DNA of 64,000 bases from Desulfosediminicola flagellatus (GTDB lineage: Bacteria > Desulfobacterota > Desulfobulbia > Desulfobulbales > Desulfocapsaceae), in the NCBI RefSeq assembly GCF_005116655.2, contig NZ_CP050698.1, forward strand, positions 4,876,001 through 4,940,000, read 5' to 3'. The notes under the pieces were generated by a model. The model did not search any database. It saw nothing but the letters and a program-made list of their open reading frames with translations, and was not told the DNA's origin. Positions within the stretch are counted from its first letter, which is position 1; every line of letters begins with the position of its first letter. Positions 26,127 through 35,747 of the stretch are shown here, piece by piece. The translations under genes and the position numbers were made by a program.

Positions 26127-26455
26127 GAAAAGTTGCCTCTTCAACCCGCTGCAGAAGTACAAGTATCTGAAAAGAGATGCTTATACTCAAATGGAGAAAC
26201 CATCAATAGAATGGAAAATTTCTGCGAAACGTATAAGACAATGACTGATTAGCAATCAGGCCATGCACAACGACTAAGCTATAAACGCAATTAATTATAA
26301 GAAAATACTTAATCTCAAAAAGCAGCATGCCTAAGTCAGCTGGAGGTCGATCAATAAGGATTTCTCGCCTACTCCCTTGCTGTAAGCATGTAAACTGAAC
26401 TACAGCTAGCAGGGATAACTGACTCTTCATATTATCTTATCAACAGCAATCGATA

Positions 26456-27004
26456 TCAGGCACCCTCTTTCAAATTCTCGACATTTTTGCCAAAAGGTTC
26501 AGAGCTAAGGGTTTTCTGGTCACCTGTAATGAGTTCTGCAGCATACCGAGCCATATCGGTGATAATTTCACGACAGTATAGTGCATGTTCCCTGCAAAGC
26601 CAGTCATCACGCCATTCTGCTGCTATTTCCCTGCAAAGCGTGTGGCCATATTTTTCTTCCGCCATATTGGGAATCTTATTAAACAGTCTGTAAAGACCAG
26701 GTTTGCCATAAAGCGCCTCTTTGGCTATAGCCATCTTATTCTCCCCTTCCGGGAGTGTGCTACGACCATGAACAGCGCTCACAGATATAATTGCACCGGT
26801 TATTGCGCCACAGGTATCTCCAAACAAACCGATCCCACCACCAAATCCAGTTGCGATTTTCAATGTTTCTTTCGGTAATCCCACATCAATTTGCCCCAAA
26901 ACAGCTTCAACGACACATTCGGCACAGTTAAATCCTTTGGAAAAATTTTTCCTGGCCCTTTGACTTACTTCGGCTGCAACATCACGTTTTTCCGGAGCTT
27001 CCAT
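26456..27004 (-). CDS. C-GCAxxG-C-C family putative redox protein
   Basis: A 182-residue protein with the conserved cysteine pattern of the C_GCAxxG_C_C family: NCAECVVEAVLGQ early, then GDTCGAITGAIISVS (the CGAxxG core), and C-terminal cysteines in HTLCREIAAEWRDDWLCREHALYCREII. The family is common in anaerobes and is thought to be membrane-associated or redox-active; its function is not established. I start it at the ATG at 27004, which follows GGGAGG by seven bases, rather than at an upstream TTG. It stands alone between a decayed region and the hybrid kinase operon. Confidence 0.85.
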   Translation of the reverse strand: MEAPEKRDVAAEVSQRARKNFSKGFNCAECVVEAVLGQIDVGLPKETLKIATGFGGGIGLFGDTCGAITGAIISVSAVHGRSTLPEGENKMAIAKEALYGKPGLYRLFNKIPNMAEEKYGHTLCREIAAEWRDDWLCREHALYCREIITDMARYAAELITGDQKTLSSEPFGKNVENLKEGA

Positions 27005-27155
27005 AATACCTCCCAAAGCTGATAAATGAGTAGTTGGAATCTGTAAGGGATATGAAAATTAAGCGTCATGGCATTCTAAAACAATCTAACTCCAACACGT
27101 TACCTGATCCAACTAAAGTCGTCAACAGAGTCAGTACGCGCCAACGTCCTGAAAA

Positions 27156-29894
27156 TCACTCTACTCCTATTTTTTGATGGAGAATGTTTGCAATACCCTT
27201 CATGGTGAGCGGCTTTAGGGCAAACGCCTGTATTCCCATCTTGTGCGCAGACTCTTTGTTTACGAGGCTGCTATAACCGGTACAAAGAACTATCGGAAGT
27301 TCAGGTCGTATCTTCAAAATTTGACGTGCCAACTCGGTACCTGTCATTTCGGGCATCGTCTGATCCGTCACAATCACATCAAACTTTTCAGGATACTTTT
27401 TAAAGGTCTGAAGAGCATCCTCCGCCCTATACTCGACAGTGACATTATACCCCAACCGCTCCAGCATTTCCTTGCCCATATCAGCAAGCATCTTTTCATC
27501 ATCAACAAACAATACCTCTCCATGGCCCCGGGGAATTTCTTCTCGAATGTCTTCAACATGAAACTTTTCATCACCTAAATCTGGAAGATAGATATGGAAT
27601 TCCGTCCCTTCTCCTACTACACTTCTCACATTGATCATACCGCCAGACTCTGCGACAATACCATGGATAATAGAGAGCCCCATTCCTGTCCCTTTCCCAT
27701 GTTCCTTTGTGGTAAAAAACGGATCAAATATTCTTTCAAGTACCTCCGGCTCAATACCTGCACCTGTATCTGAAACGACGACTTCAACATATTTACCAGC
27801 AATCCCTTTAGGCTGCAGCCGACTATCCCCCTCTTTAATAAATGTGGATCGCAGGTCTATCCGCAAAATGCCACCAGTCTGCTCCATAGCGTGATTGGCA
27901 TTTGTACACAGATTCATCAATATCTGGTGGATATGTGTAGTATCGGCCAGTACTAAACCACATTTCGGGCTAAGTTCTGATTCTATACTGATTGTGGTGG
28001 GAATAGATGACCGAAGCATAGTGAGTACTTCCTCGATAATCGGCTGCAATTTTCGGGGAATGCATTCTATTTTAGAGTTTCTGCTAAAGGACAAAATCTG
28101 ATAGACAAGAGATTTTGCACGGTAGCTTGCTGACTGAATTTTTTCCAGATTGTTCATCAGAGGCGAATCTTTAGCAGATGTCGCTATTGCAAGTTCGGTA
28201 TACCCTATAATCACAGCGAGTATATTATTAAAATCATGAGCAATGCCTCCTGCAAGTATGCCTATGGCCTCCATTTTTTGAGCTTGCCGGAGTTGCATTT
28301 CCATTGCTGCTTTTTCTTCTTCAGCCTTTCTCCTTGGTCGGATATCCCGCATCATTGTTCGACCCGAAACAACAACGCCATTTTCAAAATGCGGGGTGGA
28401 ATTCAGTTCCACATCAATTTTTTCTCCATGCCTACTTATTAATGCAGTCTCGAACAGATATACAGGCTTACCTCTAAAAATCTGCTGCAAATTCTTTTCT
28501 GCGACGTCCATACTATCCGGGTGAATAATATCCCGCAGTTTTTTGCCTACAAATTCTTCCCTGGCATATCCCATGACCTCGAGTTCTTTAGGATTTGCAT
28601 CAATTATCACACCGTCTTTATCTATGATATGGATCATATCCAAAGCACCATCGAATAAACCACGGTACTTTTCTTCGCTTTTTTTGAGCAGGTCTACGGA
28701 CTCCTTTCGTTTTTCGAGCATGGAGTTGAACACTGAAGCGACTTCCCCAAATTCGTCATTGTTCTCCACCTCGACCTTATGATCGAGATCACCCTGACTC
28801 AATCGAGATATCCCCTCGCTCAAACTGTTCAGCGGTACTCTCACCATTTGATCTAGTTTGTATATAAGAAAGACACAGGCAAGAGTAAGAATGACAAACA
28901 CAGTGATCACCTGTGATTGAAGACGTGAGTAGGGTTTTAAAGCTTCACTCAATTGATGAGAAATAATAATTATCCAGTCAAAGCCCTTGAAAAAACCAAC
29001 TCCTGCAGCTGTGGATGATGAGTAAATCCTCTTCTGATTGCCTTCTCCGACAATAAACGATCCTGTATTTTTTTTGACCTGCTGAAAGTAATATTCGGTG
29101 TTGATATCATCAAGAAAACGATGTGGCCGGGTAGAATAGATGAGCTTTCCCGGGCTGGTTGATATCTGGATCTGGGTAGTATCAAATTTTCTAAAATTGA
29201 CCTCCGCAGATCTAATAATATCTTTCACATCAAGGCCAGCAAGAAGAACTCCGGCGAATTTCCCGTAGCTATCATCAATCCTGACAGCGAGGTCGACTTC
29301 ATAGTTCAACGCGCTCTGATCGTAACTCATTTGTCCGAGATAAATGCCATCGTCCCGAGCACGTTGCCACCATTCTTCATCGCTCTGATCATAATCAGCA
29401 CTTTTAGAGGTGATAGCGACAACCCCACCAAAACGATTAGTTACTATGATTCCATTGATCAACGTATACCCGTAATACTTACCGGGACTGGAAATGAAAA
29501 GCTCACGAAGCTGTTGTGAGAGTTCACTTGAGAGAAGTCTCTGCATAGCGGGTGTTACAATATTTCTATCAACAGATCGCCACTCTAGGTCTTTCTCCTC
29601 AAGATGCCGTTTGACATTTTGAACCTGATAATATCTGATATTAGAGACTGACAAGACCTCTTGAAAGATAGAGCTGTCTGTATAGATCTGCAGCTGAGTC
29701 GAAAGATCAAAAATCCGGTGATCCATGCGCTTAATCAACTCTTCAGCAAGAAGAACCGAACTTTTACCTATTTCATCAACATACACCCTCTTTTGCACCT
29801 GGAGCGCGTAATATGACATCAAAACAAGAAGCAGCATGAGCACCAGATAGGCACTCGCTAGTTTAAACCTGATAGGTAATTTTATTTTATTCAT
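27156..29894 (-). CDS. Hybrid sensor histidine kinase with Cache, HAMP, PAS and receiver domains
   Basis: A 912-residue membrane kinase. After a helix near residues 10-30 comes a periplasmic Cache-type sensor of about 290 residues, a second helix near 325-345, a HAMP segment (VPLNSLSEGISRLSQGDLDHKVEV), and a PAS domain (YRGLFDGALDMIHIIDKDGVI). HisKA follows with the phospho-acceptor in GGIAHDFNNILAVIIGY, then an ATP-binding domain with GKGTGMGLSIIHGIVAESGG, and finally a receiver domain with acceptor Asp in FDVIVTDQTMPEM. Such kinases pass phosphate to an Hpt protein or regulate through the receiver. The gene follows a periplasmic-binding lipoprotein gene by 47 bases, suggesting that the lipoprotein presents ligand to the Cache region. 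Confidence 0.92.
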   Translation of the reverse strand: MNKIKLPIRFKLASAYLVLMLLLVLMSYYALQVQKRVYVDEIGKSSVLLAEELIKRMDHRIFDLSTQLQIYTDSSIFQEVLSVSNIRYYQVQNVKRHLEEKDLEWRSVDRNIVTPAMQRLLSSELSQQLRELFISSPGKYYGYTLINGIIVTNRFGGVVAITSKSADYDQSDEEWWQRARDDGIYLGQMSYDQSALNYEVDLAVRIDDSYGKFAGVLLAGLDVKDIIRSAEVNFRKFDTTQIQISTSPGKLIYSTRPHRFLDDINTEYYFQQVKKNTGSFIVGEGNQKRIYSSSTAAGVGFFKGFDWIIIISHQLSEALKPYSRLQSQVITVFVILTLACVFLIYKLDQMVRVPLNSLSEGISRLSQGDLDHKVEVENNDEFGEVASVFNSMLEKRKESVDLLKKSEEKYRGLFDGALDMIHIIDKDGVIIDANPKELEVMGYAREEFVGKKLRDIIHPDSMDVAEKNLQQIFRGKPVYLFETALISRHGEKIDVELNSTPHFENGVVVSGRTMMRDIRPRRKAEEEKAAMEMQLRQAQKMEAIGILAGGIAHDFNNILAVIIGYTELAIATSAKDSPLMNNLEKIQSASYRAKSLVYQILSFSRNSKIECIPRKLQPIIEEVLTMLRSSIPTTISIESELSPKCGLVLADTTHIHQILMNLCTNANHAMEQTGGILRIDLRSTFIKEGDSRLQPKGIAGKYVEVVVSDTGAGIEPEVLERIFDPFFTTKEHGKGTGMGLSIIHGIVAESGGMINVRSVVGEGTEFHIYLPDLGDEKFHVEDIREEIPRGHGEVLFVDDEKMLADMGKEMLERLGYNVTVEYRAEDALQTFKKYPEKFDVIVTDQTMPEMTGTELARQILKIRPELPIVLCTGYSSLVNKESAHKMGIQAFALKPLTMKGIANILHQKIGVE

Positions 29895-29941
29895 TACATT
29901 GGTTTACAGCTGGGAAATACATTTGTGTTGTATATGCATAA

Positions 29942-31030
29942 CTACTCAAGATAATGAATTTTACCGCCTACAACTCTTGCAGGGTAAAGAGAAAAATTCA
30001 AATAATGTTCCCCTTCCTGCTTTTCTATATAACCAAACACACCGGGATAACTAAACTGGCTCAGCAATCTGCTCCGGACAGTATCTCTGCTCAGGTGTTT
30101 ATTTTCGAGTAAACCTGCAACAATGTGAATAAAGTCATATCCATTTGCAGCGAAATGTGTGAATTTTTTCAGGTATCGCTCCTCATAGCGCTTCTTCGTG
30201 GAGTTAGCATAAGCGTTGTTGAAATTGTATAATACCGGTGCAGGAAGGTAGATGTCGTTGTATTTGGTCGATAAAAGATTAAGACTTGCCAAACCTGAAT
30301 CAGCTAAAATGATACCGGAATAGTGCCTCGCCCGAAGCTCTCTCAAAATCTCTGCCAAATTATCTGTAAACCCAGTTACATATATTGCATCGCACAGGTC
30401 AGTCAAAGTGGAATATTTGACACTTCCCGGGCTACTGTATTCAAATGACTCTGAAAGAATCTTTCGTTCCGGCCCGGTGAAGGACGTTCGTAATTTTTTT
30501 TCGTATAGCCTGCCCAGCTGGTCATTCTGATAAATAATTCCTAGTTTCTTCACGTTCAATTGCTCAAGTATCTGGTGTATAGGCAACACCTCCTGCTCTA
30601 CAGTGGAAAAATAGCTAAACGTCCAGTTTTGCCTGTGTACTTCCTGCTGAATGGATGACGCCAGACCACCTATAACCACAGAATATTTCTCAGCAACAGA
30701 ACCAAGTTCCAGCGAAATGATGTCAGTGACGCTTATGTAAAATAATGGCTCAGCATTCCTTTCCAACTCGACAAATGCCCGCCTGATCGATGCTGCATCA
30801 AGGTAAGACTCTGAGACGATAAGATCTATGTGTTTTCCATTAACTCCACCATTCTCATTTATTTCATGTGATGCCAACTCCAACCCTTCAATAACATATC
30901 GAGTTTCAGTAACAGGTCCATTCATAGGCAATACAACAGCTACAATAATTTTCTCATTATTGGGCGAACATGATGCCAGAACGATCAAAATCATGATCAT
31001 AAATATTCTATTAGGTGAAAAATATTGCAT
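29942..31030 (-). CDS. Periplasmic binding lipoprotein (type 1 fold), sensor accessory
   Basis: The 362-residue lipoprotein has lipobox LASC (Cys at about residue 21), so it is anchored to a membrane. The remainder has the branched-chain amino-acid/ANF receptor pattern: VAVVLPMNGPVTETRY, GLELASHEINENGGVNGKHIDL, and LGIIYQNDQLGRLYEKKL. No transporter permease or ATPase is nearby; instead a Cache hybrid kinase follows directly. It therefore probably works as a ligand-sensing subunit for that kinase, similar in principle to LuxP-LuxQ or to other binding-protein/kinase pairs. The ligand is unknown. Confidence 0.85.
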   Translation of the reverse strand: MQYFSPNRIFMIMILIVLASCSPNNEKIIVAVVLPMNGPVTETRYVIEGLELASHEINENGGVNGKHIDLIVSESYLDAASIRRAFVELERNAEPLFYISVTDIISLELGSVAEKYSVVIGGLASSIQQEVHRQNWTFSYFSTVEQEVLPIHQILEQLNVKKLGIIYQNDQLGRLYEKKLRTSFTGPERKILSESFEYSSPGSVKYSTLTDLCDAIYVTGFTDNLAEILRELRARHYSGIILADSGLASLNLLSTKYNDIYLPAPVLYNFNNAYANSTKKRYEERYLKKFTHFAANGYDFIHIVAGLLENKHLSRDTVRSRLLSQFSYPGVFGYIEKQEGEHYLNFSLYPARVVGGKIHYLE

Positions 31031-31296
31031 ATATTAAAGCTGGTTAAGTTGTGTAAAGCATCATGCAACTCATGTCAGGCAAGATCAAACCATATCGGAA
31101 GGAATCCTCAACAACCACATACTAAGATGATGGATTGGAATAAGCGAAATTGCAAGGTATTGCATGTGTAAAACCATAAATCTCAGCCCATGGATCTCCT
31201 TGACCTTTTACTACGTAAAGCTAATAGTTGTTGTATAGCAAAGAGATTTCTGTACCCTCGTAAGAAGTCCCCCCTGAATAGCGGACGACCTAATAG

Positions 31297-32583
31297 ATGC
31301 CAGACAGCGAAGATCTTCTATCATTACAAAAAGAAATAGACGGGCTGCGGGAAACCCTGAAGCAGGTCGGATACCAGAACCAGATGATGCTTAACTGGGT
31401 TAATGGCGCTGTTGTAACCGTCGACAGAGAAGGACTGGTTAATTCTGCCAATGAAGCGGCATTGCGTGCTCTTGGCTGGGATTTGGAGGAATTTATAGGG
31501 TTACATATGCACGATAAAATTCACCATAGCCAGGATAACGGCAGTGAATATCCATGGGAATTTTGTCCGATCTTTGCTGCAATTGAAGACGGCTCTTCAC
31601 ATCATGTTGATGGTGATGTTTTCTGGAATAAAAAGGGTACAAGCTTCTCGGCAGATTACATTGTATGTCCTACCCGCAATGAAAATAATGAAATCACCGG
31701 AGCAGTCCTCACTTTTCGCAATCTTACAGATGTGCGCATAGAAGAAGCAAAGCGTATCCACTCAATGAAACTGGAATCTATCGGTGAACTTTCGGCCGGA
31801 ATTGCTCACGAGATTAACACACCAATTCAGTTTATCGGCAACAATATTTCATTCTTACAAGATTGCTTCGATGACCTGCTCACATTATTGCAGGCGTATG
31901 AAAAGCTCAAAAAAACGGTTGAGACAAATGCTGATTTACACGATATTATTAAGGAGATTGACGAGGCTGCAGATGAAGCAGACATTGAATACCTGAAAGA
32001 AGAAGGGCCGCGTGCATTCGAACAGACTCGGCATGGTGTCGACAGAGTTACCAAACTAGTCCTTGGACTCAAAGGGTTTGCACGCTCAGGCGAAGGTGAT
32101 GCTAAATGCTCGGCAGACGTAAATACAATTATTAGGAACACTCTCACTGTCTGTAAAAATGCCTATAAGTTTGTTGCAGAGTTGGAAACAGATCTTGGTG
32201 AGTTACCCAGCGTTTCGCTATATGCCGGCGACATCGGCCAGGTGCTGGTTAACCTCGTGGTCAATGCAGCCCATGCCATTGAAGGTCATCGTGAGCCCAA
32301 TGGGCCACTGGGTAAAATATACATCCGAAGCTATCATCAGGGTGACTCTGTCTATATTAGTGTAAAGGATACTGGCGGCGGTATTCCGGAAAATCTCAAA
32401 GAACGAATCTTCGACCCGTTTTTCACAACCAAGGAGGTTGGCAAGGGCTCTGGCCAGGGTTTAGCCATTTCACGGACAATAATCCATGAACGCCATAATG
32501 GTGAATTAAGCTTAAAATCAGTTATAGGAGAGGGGACAACATTTACTATCCGCCTTCACTGCTCTGCCAACTCCAGCACCTAA
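31297..32583 (+). CDS. Cytoplasmic PAS sensor histidine kinase
   Basis: A 428-residue soluble kinase. A short coiled coil (1-25) precedes a PAS domain (about 25-140; GAVVTVDREGLVNSANEAALRALG) with the acidic/His-containing loop HDKIHHSQDNG. HisKA follows with phospho-acceptor in AGIAHEINTPIQFIGNN, a long dimerisation helix insert rich in Glu/Asp, and the ATP-binding domain (DTGGGIPENLKERIFDPFFTTKE, GSGQGLAISRTII). No cognate response regulator is adjacent, so it is an orphan kinase. Nothing in the sequence identifies the signal. Confidence 0.9.
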   Translation: MPDSEDLLSLQKEIDGLRETLKQVGYQNQMMLNWVNGAVVTVDREGLVNSANEAALRALGWDLEEFIGLHMHDKIHHSQDNGSEYPWEFCPIFAAIEDGSSHHVDGDVFWNKKGTSFSADYIVCPTRNENNEITGAVLTFRNLTDVRIEEAKRIHSMKLESIGELSAGIAHEINTPIQFIGNNISFLQDCFDDLLTLLQAYEKLKKTVETNADLHDIIKEIDEAADEADIEYLKEEGPRAFEQTRHGVDRVTKLVLGLKGFARSGEGDAKCSADVNTIIRNTLTVCKNAYKFVAELETDLGELPSVSLYAGDIGQVLVNLVVNAAHAIEGHREPNGPLGKIYIRSYHQGDSVYISVKDTGGGIPENLKERIFDPFFTTKEVGKGSGQGLAISRTIIHERHNGELSLKSVIGEGTTFTIRLHCSANSST

Positions 32584-32658
32584 CGCAGATTTCGGCATTA
32601 TAAACCTTGAACCGCAACAGAGCTGAAAGGTTACAGTTATCCGGATTAGCTTTTCTTA

Positions 32659-32997
32659 CTACTTATCGCCGAGAAATTCCTGTGCCGCCTGTGTGCTCAC
32701 ATTTGCCTGGGCAGATACCGCAGTCCTGCTATCAGCGAGAATAGCCTTCATAGTCTCCGGCAGTATTTTTTCAGCTGCTATTGTATCAATCGTTTGAGAG
32801 AGATCTGCAGTCTTTTCTGAGGTTGCTACTTCAGCCACCGGGCTCAGAGTTACAGTATCATCAAATGATTTTTCAGCATTGTTTTTGCCAGAAGAAAGGC
32901 CGGACCCGTTGTTTGATTGTTCGGCGGCAGTCTCAGATTTCTGCTGACTTACAGGATTTTTTGTGAAAGGGACATTTGAGATTGCTGATAGTGCCAT
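32659..32997 (-). CDS. Small hypothetical protein
   Basis: A 112-residue hydrophilic protein rich in Ser, Thr, Ala and Gln. The first half is low-complexity (SQQKSETAAEQSNNGSGLSS); the C-terminal half is an amphipathic helix, ending AVSAQANVSTQAAQEFLGDK. The DTVTLSP segment and the helical tail recall small flagellum- or motility-related proteins, but the resemblance is weak. Its ATG has GGAG eight bases upstream, supporting a real gene. No signal peptide or membrane segment. No neighbour gives a functional hint. Confidence 0.6.
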   Translation of the reverse strand: MALSAISNVPFTKNPVSQQKSETAAEQSNNGSGLSSGKNNAEKSFDDTVTLSPVAEVATSEKTADLSQTIDTIAAEKILPETMKAILADSRTAVSAQANVSTQAAQEFLGDK

Positions 32998-33295
32998 GAT
33001 AAACTCCGGGTAGTGTTGAAAAGCGTTCTTTAAGCTACAATAATCAATTTTAGGGCTGTAAATCCTTTATCGACAGGAAGCACAGAAAATTTAATGATTC
33101 ATTCTATTCGCATTAACCATATCGCTCAATCGCTATGAAACAATTTCAATAATCGATTCATATCTACCTTATTTCACTTTATGTACATTGAGAGATTTTG
33201 TATACAGCGAGGCTTGATTTTTTTTCATTCCACTTGTCAGAAAGCTTTGTTAGAAATCACGGCCCGTTCATTCAAATCACCTGCAAAGGACCAAT

Positions 33296-34666
33296 ATGGA
33301 GACACGGATTTGCGGTAAAACAGTGGCAGAATTGATTAAAAGACAACCGGTTCTCGCGGATGTACTAAACAAAAAGCCGACATTATGGCTAAACCCTAAC
33401 AGTATTCCATTCCAAAAAGTTGAATCGACACTCGAGTTCACCAGAGAACATGTCGAAGATGCCGCCAGGCGACTCGAACGTTTTCGTCCGTATATTGCTC
33501 TAGCTTTTCCAGAAACTACTCAAACGCAAGGCATTATCGAATCGCCTCTGCAAAGAATCCCGGCAATGCACCAGAGTTTGAACACCTACTACAACACGAT
33601 TATCACCGGAAACCTCTATGTAAAACTTGATAGTCATTTACCGATATCAGGCTCAATCAAGGCAAGAGGTGGAATCTATGAAATTCTTAAGTTTGCCGAA
33701 ACAACAGCGATTGAAAACGGCCTGCTCAAGCTTACCGATAATTATGTAAGTATTGCCACTGCGCCTTTTTATCAATTATTCAGCAAGTACTCTATTGTTG
33801 TAGGTTCAACGGGAAATCTCGGACTTTCAATTGGAATTATAAGTGCGAAACTCGGATTCGGCGTCACCGTACACATGTCCTCAGATGCCAAACAGTGGAA
33901 AAAAGATATGCTCCGTGACAAAGGAGTTCGCGTAGTTGAACATGATGCAGACTATAGCGTAGCTGTTGCAGAGGGTCGGGAGCAGGCAAAGCAGAATCCT
34001 CATTGTCATTTTGTTGATGATGAGGATTCACAGGATCTATTTTTAGGGTATGCCGTTGCTGCTCAGAGGCTAAAGGTTCAATTACAGGAACAATCTATTC
34101 CAGTCGATAAGAATCATCCTTTATACGTCTATCTGCCCTGCGGTGTAGGTGGAGGACCTGGAGGTATAACCCTTGGCCTTAAATTTGTTTTTGGTGATAA
34201 TGTTCACTGCTTTTTCGCTGAACCCACACAATCGCCAGCGATGCTGGTCGGTCTCTCTACAGACTTACATGATTCAATATCAGCCAAACAATTAGGAATA
34301 GAGAACACAACCATTGCCGACGGCCTCGCTGTAAGTCGTCCTTCCGGACGTGTATGCAGAGCAATGAAACATCTGCTCTCTGGAATTTTCACTGTAAATG
34401 ACGAGGAAATGTCTGCACTGCTGGCTATCCTTGCACAGAGTGAGAATATTCATCTTGAACCGTCAGCAGTTATAGGTTTCTCTGGCTGTGCGAGAATTTT
34501 TGACAACAGTGAATACACTGGAATCAGTAATACAGCGAATCAGCACACTACCCATGTGGTCTGGGCAACAGGTGGTAGCATGGTACCTGAATCTGTCTGG
34601 CTCGAATATTTACACGAGGGAAAAAGGCAACTTCAGAACAGAAAAACAATTGGGTTCAATTATTAG
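33296..34666 (+). CDS. dsdA: D-serine ammonia-lyase
   Basis: The PLP enzyme degrades D-serine to pyruvate and ammonia, 456 residues, close to the usual length. The cofactor lysine is K122 in SGSIKARGGIYEIL. The PLP phosphate loops GSTGNLGLS and PCGVGGGPGG are both present, and the C-terminal ATGGSMVP motif matches the family. It is transcribed alone; there is no adjacent DsdX transporter or DsdC regulator. The role is likely detoxification or use of D-serine as carbon and nitrogen source. Confidence 0.94.
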   Translation: METRICGKTVAELIKRQPVLADVLNKKPTLWLNPNSIPFQKVESTLEFTREHVEDAARRLERFRPYIALAFPETTQTQGIIESPLQRIPAMHQSLNTYYNTIITGNLYVKLDSHLPISGSIKARGGIYEILKFAETTAIENGLLKLTDNYVSIATAPFYQLFSKYSIVVGSTGNLGLSIGIISAKLGFGVTVHMSSDAKQWKKDMLRDKGVRVVEHDADYSVAVAEGREQAKQNPHCHFVDDEDSQDLFLGYAVAAQRLKVQLQEQSIPVDKNHPLYVYLPCGVGGGPGGITLGLKFVFGDNVHCFFAEPTQSPAMLVGLSTDLHDSISAKQLGIENTTIADGLAVSRPSGRVCRAMKHLLSGIFTVNDEEMSALLAILAQSENIHLEPSAVIGFSGCARIFDNSEYTGISNTANQHTTHVVWATGGSMVPESVWLEYLHEGKRQLQNRKTIGFNY

Positions 34667-34707
34667 ACAACGATTTCAATCGGCGCACGACAGTTCTTTA
34701 CCTGATT

Positions 34708-34740
34708 TTAAGGCACCGCCTATAACCAGCGGTGCCTTAA
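34708..34740 (-). terminator. Terminator between dsdA and the ferredoxin gene
   Basis: Perfect 12-bp stem TTAAGGCACCGC/GCGGTGCCTTAA with a 9-base loop, flanked by a short T run on the minus strand (TTAAAATC). It lies about 20 bases after the stop of the minus-strand ferredoxin gene and 40 bases after dsdA, so it may serve both convergent units. Confidence 0.7.
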
Positions 34741-34761
34741 AGATACTGTACTCATAATGGA

Positions 34762-34956
34762 TTACTCTTCTTTTTCGATGCACTCCGCAGGACACGAAGC
34801 AATTGCCTCATCTACACAATCCTCATCCCCATTTGCACCTTCTACCACATATGCTTTTCCCTCATCATCATCGAAATTAAAAACCGAAGGGCAGATCTCA
34901 ACACACGCTTCGCAACCAATACACTCGTCCTGGTGGATCACTACTTTCTTAGCCAT
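34762..34956 (-). CDS. Ferredoxin with one [4Fe-4S] cluster
   Basis: A 64-residue ferredoxin of the monocluster type known in sulfate reducers. Cluster ligands are C12, C15, C18 (CIGCEACVEIC) and, from the C-terminal half, C55 followed by Pro. C22 and C47 could form a disulfide, as in Desulfovibrio ferredoxin I type proteins. It is strongly acidic. It lies 80 bases downstream of a cupin gene on the same strand and appears to share the sigma-54 promoter at 35471-35486, so its expression is probably induced under a specific signal rather than constitutive. Confidence 0.92.
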   Translation of the reverse strand: MAKKVVIHQDECIGCEACVEICPSVFNFDDDEGKAYVVEGANGDEDCVDEAIASCPAECIEKEE

Positions 34957-35036
34957 AATATTCTCCTGTTTTGCCTTGTCTGTCAGGCGGTCACTTCCAT
35001 ATGATACGCACTTTAATTTAACCTGCTGATAGAGAG

Positions 35037-35357
35037 TTAAATTGGAGGTGCAATGGTAACCAGAATTCTCATTCTGGTACTGGCACGCACGCCGTGTGGT
35101 TCTCGAATTTGAGAAATGAGTATATCACCTTGAGTTGCAGGTATCTCAGCACCAGCATCTCCAAGAAAATAGCCTTCTCCCTCTATAACCTGAATAGAGA
35201 GCTCACCATCCAGATCATGGGAATGGACTGGGAAAGTGACATCTTTATCGAGGTTAAAATTAACAATCTTGAAATTTGGTGAATTTTCCACAAGGAAAAA
35301 TCGTTTCATCGCCTCAGGGGTGAATTCATTTGTTTCAGTGAGCTTTATGACTTTCAT
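35037..35357 (-). CDS. Small cupin-domain protein
   Basis: A 106-residue single-domain cupin. The conserved metal-site region reads FPVHSHDLDGELSIQVIEG, giving the first cupin motif (HxH with downstream Glu), and the second motif is represented by REPHGVRA. One metal, probably Fe, Mn or Ni, can therefore be bound. The domain is too small and general to assign a reaction; it may be a sensor, isomerase or dioxygenase-type enzyme. It is first of a two-gene unit with a ferredoxin, behind a near-perfect sigma-54 promoter. Confidence 0.82.
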   Translation of the reverse strand: MKVIKLTETNEFTPEAMKRFFLVENSPNFKIVNFNLDKDVTFPVHSHDLDGELSIQVIEGEGYFLGDAGAEIPATQGDILISQIREPHGVRASTRMRILVTIAPPI

Positions 35358-35470
35358 ACGATTCTCCGTTCAGTTTGATATTACGGGTCTGCAAAATGGA
35401 ATGTGACTCATTAACGCTTTCAATAATAATTGGCCTGTCACCATCGCTCTCCGTCATGTACCTTATACAT

Positions 35471-35486
35471 AGCAAACAACGTGCCA
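35471..35486 (-). promoter_or_regulatory. Sigma-54 promoter of the cupin-ferredoxin unit
   Basis: On the minus strand TGGCACGTTGTTTGCT matches TGGCAC-N5-TTGCW exactly. Predicted start near 35459 leaves a leader of about 100 bases before the cupin ATG. The element closely resembles the one before the Fe-alcohol dehydrogenase (TGGCACGCTGCTTGCT), with 14 of 16 positions the same. Confidence 0.85.
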
Positions 35487-35555
35487 ATATTTTAACATGC
35501 TTTTTCAGTATGATAGCTACATCGTTATCCATACCATAACATGGAAGATGCTGTA

Positions 35556-35639
35556 CTTTTCACAACTATGTTGTTCTTTTCACATCGCTGAGGAACACAA
35601 AAACATGACCGAAACAGCAGTTCTTCCTCGTGTGAAAAG
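35556..35639 (-). promoter_or_regulatory. Candidate activator binding sites (three CTTTTCACA copies)
   Basis: CTTTTCACA occurs at 35556-35564 and again at 35576-35584, exactly 20 bases apart, and in inverted form TGTGAAAAG at 35631-35639. They lie about 70-155 bases upstream of the -24 element, the usual position for sites of a sigma-54 activator. The number and spacing suggest a real upstream activating sequence. Confidence 0.5.
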
Positions 35640-35747
35640 ATCTATCCACAATGTGCTTTTGTTTTAGACAATTACCTGCGACGCGAGATTAAACACAGTC
35701 CAACTCCCTTATACAGATCCTCAGCCATAAAAATAAAGCCTCCCCAA

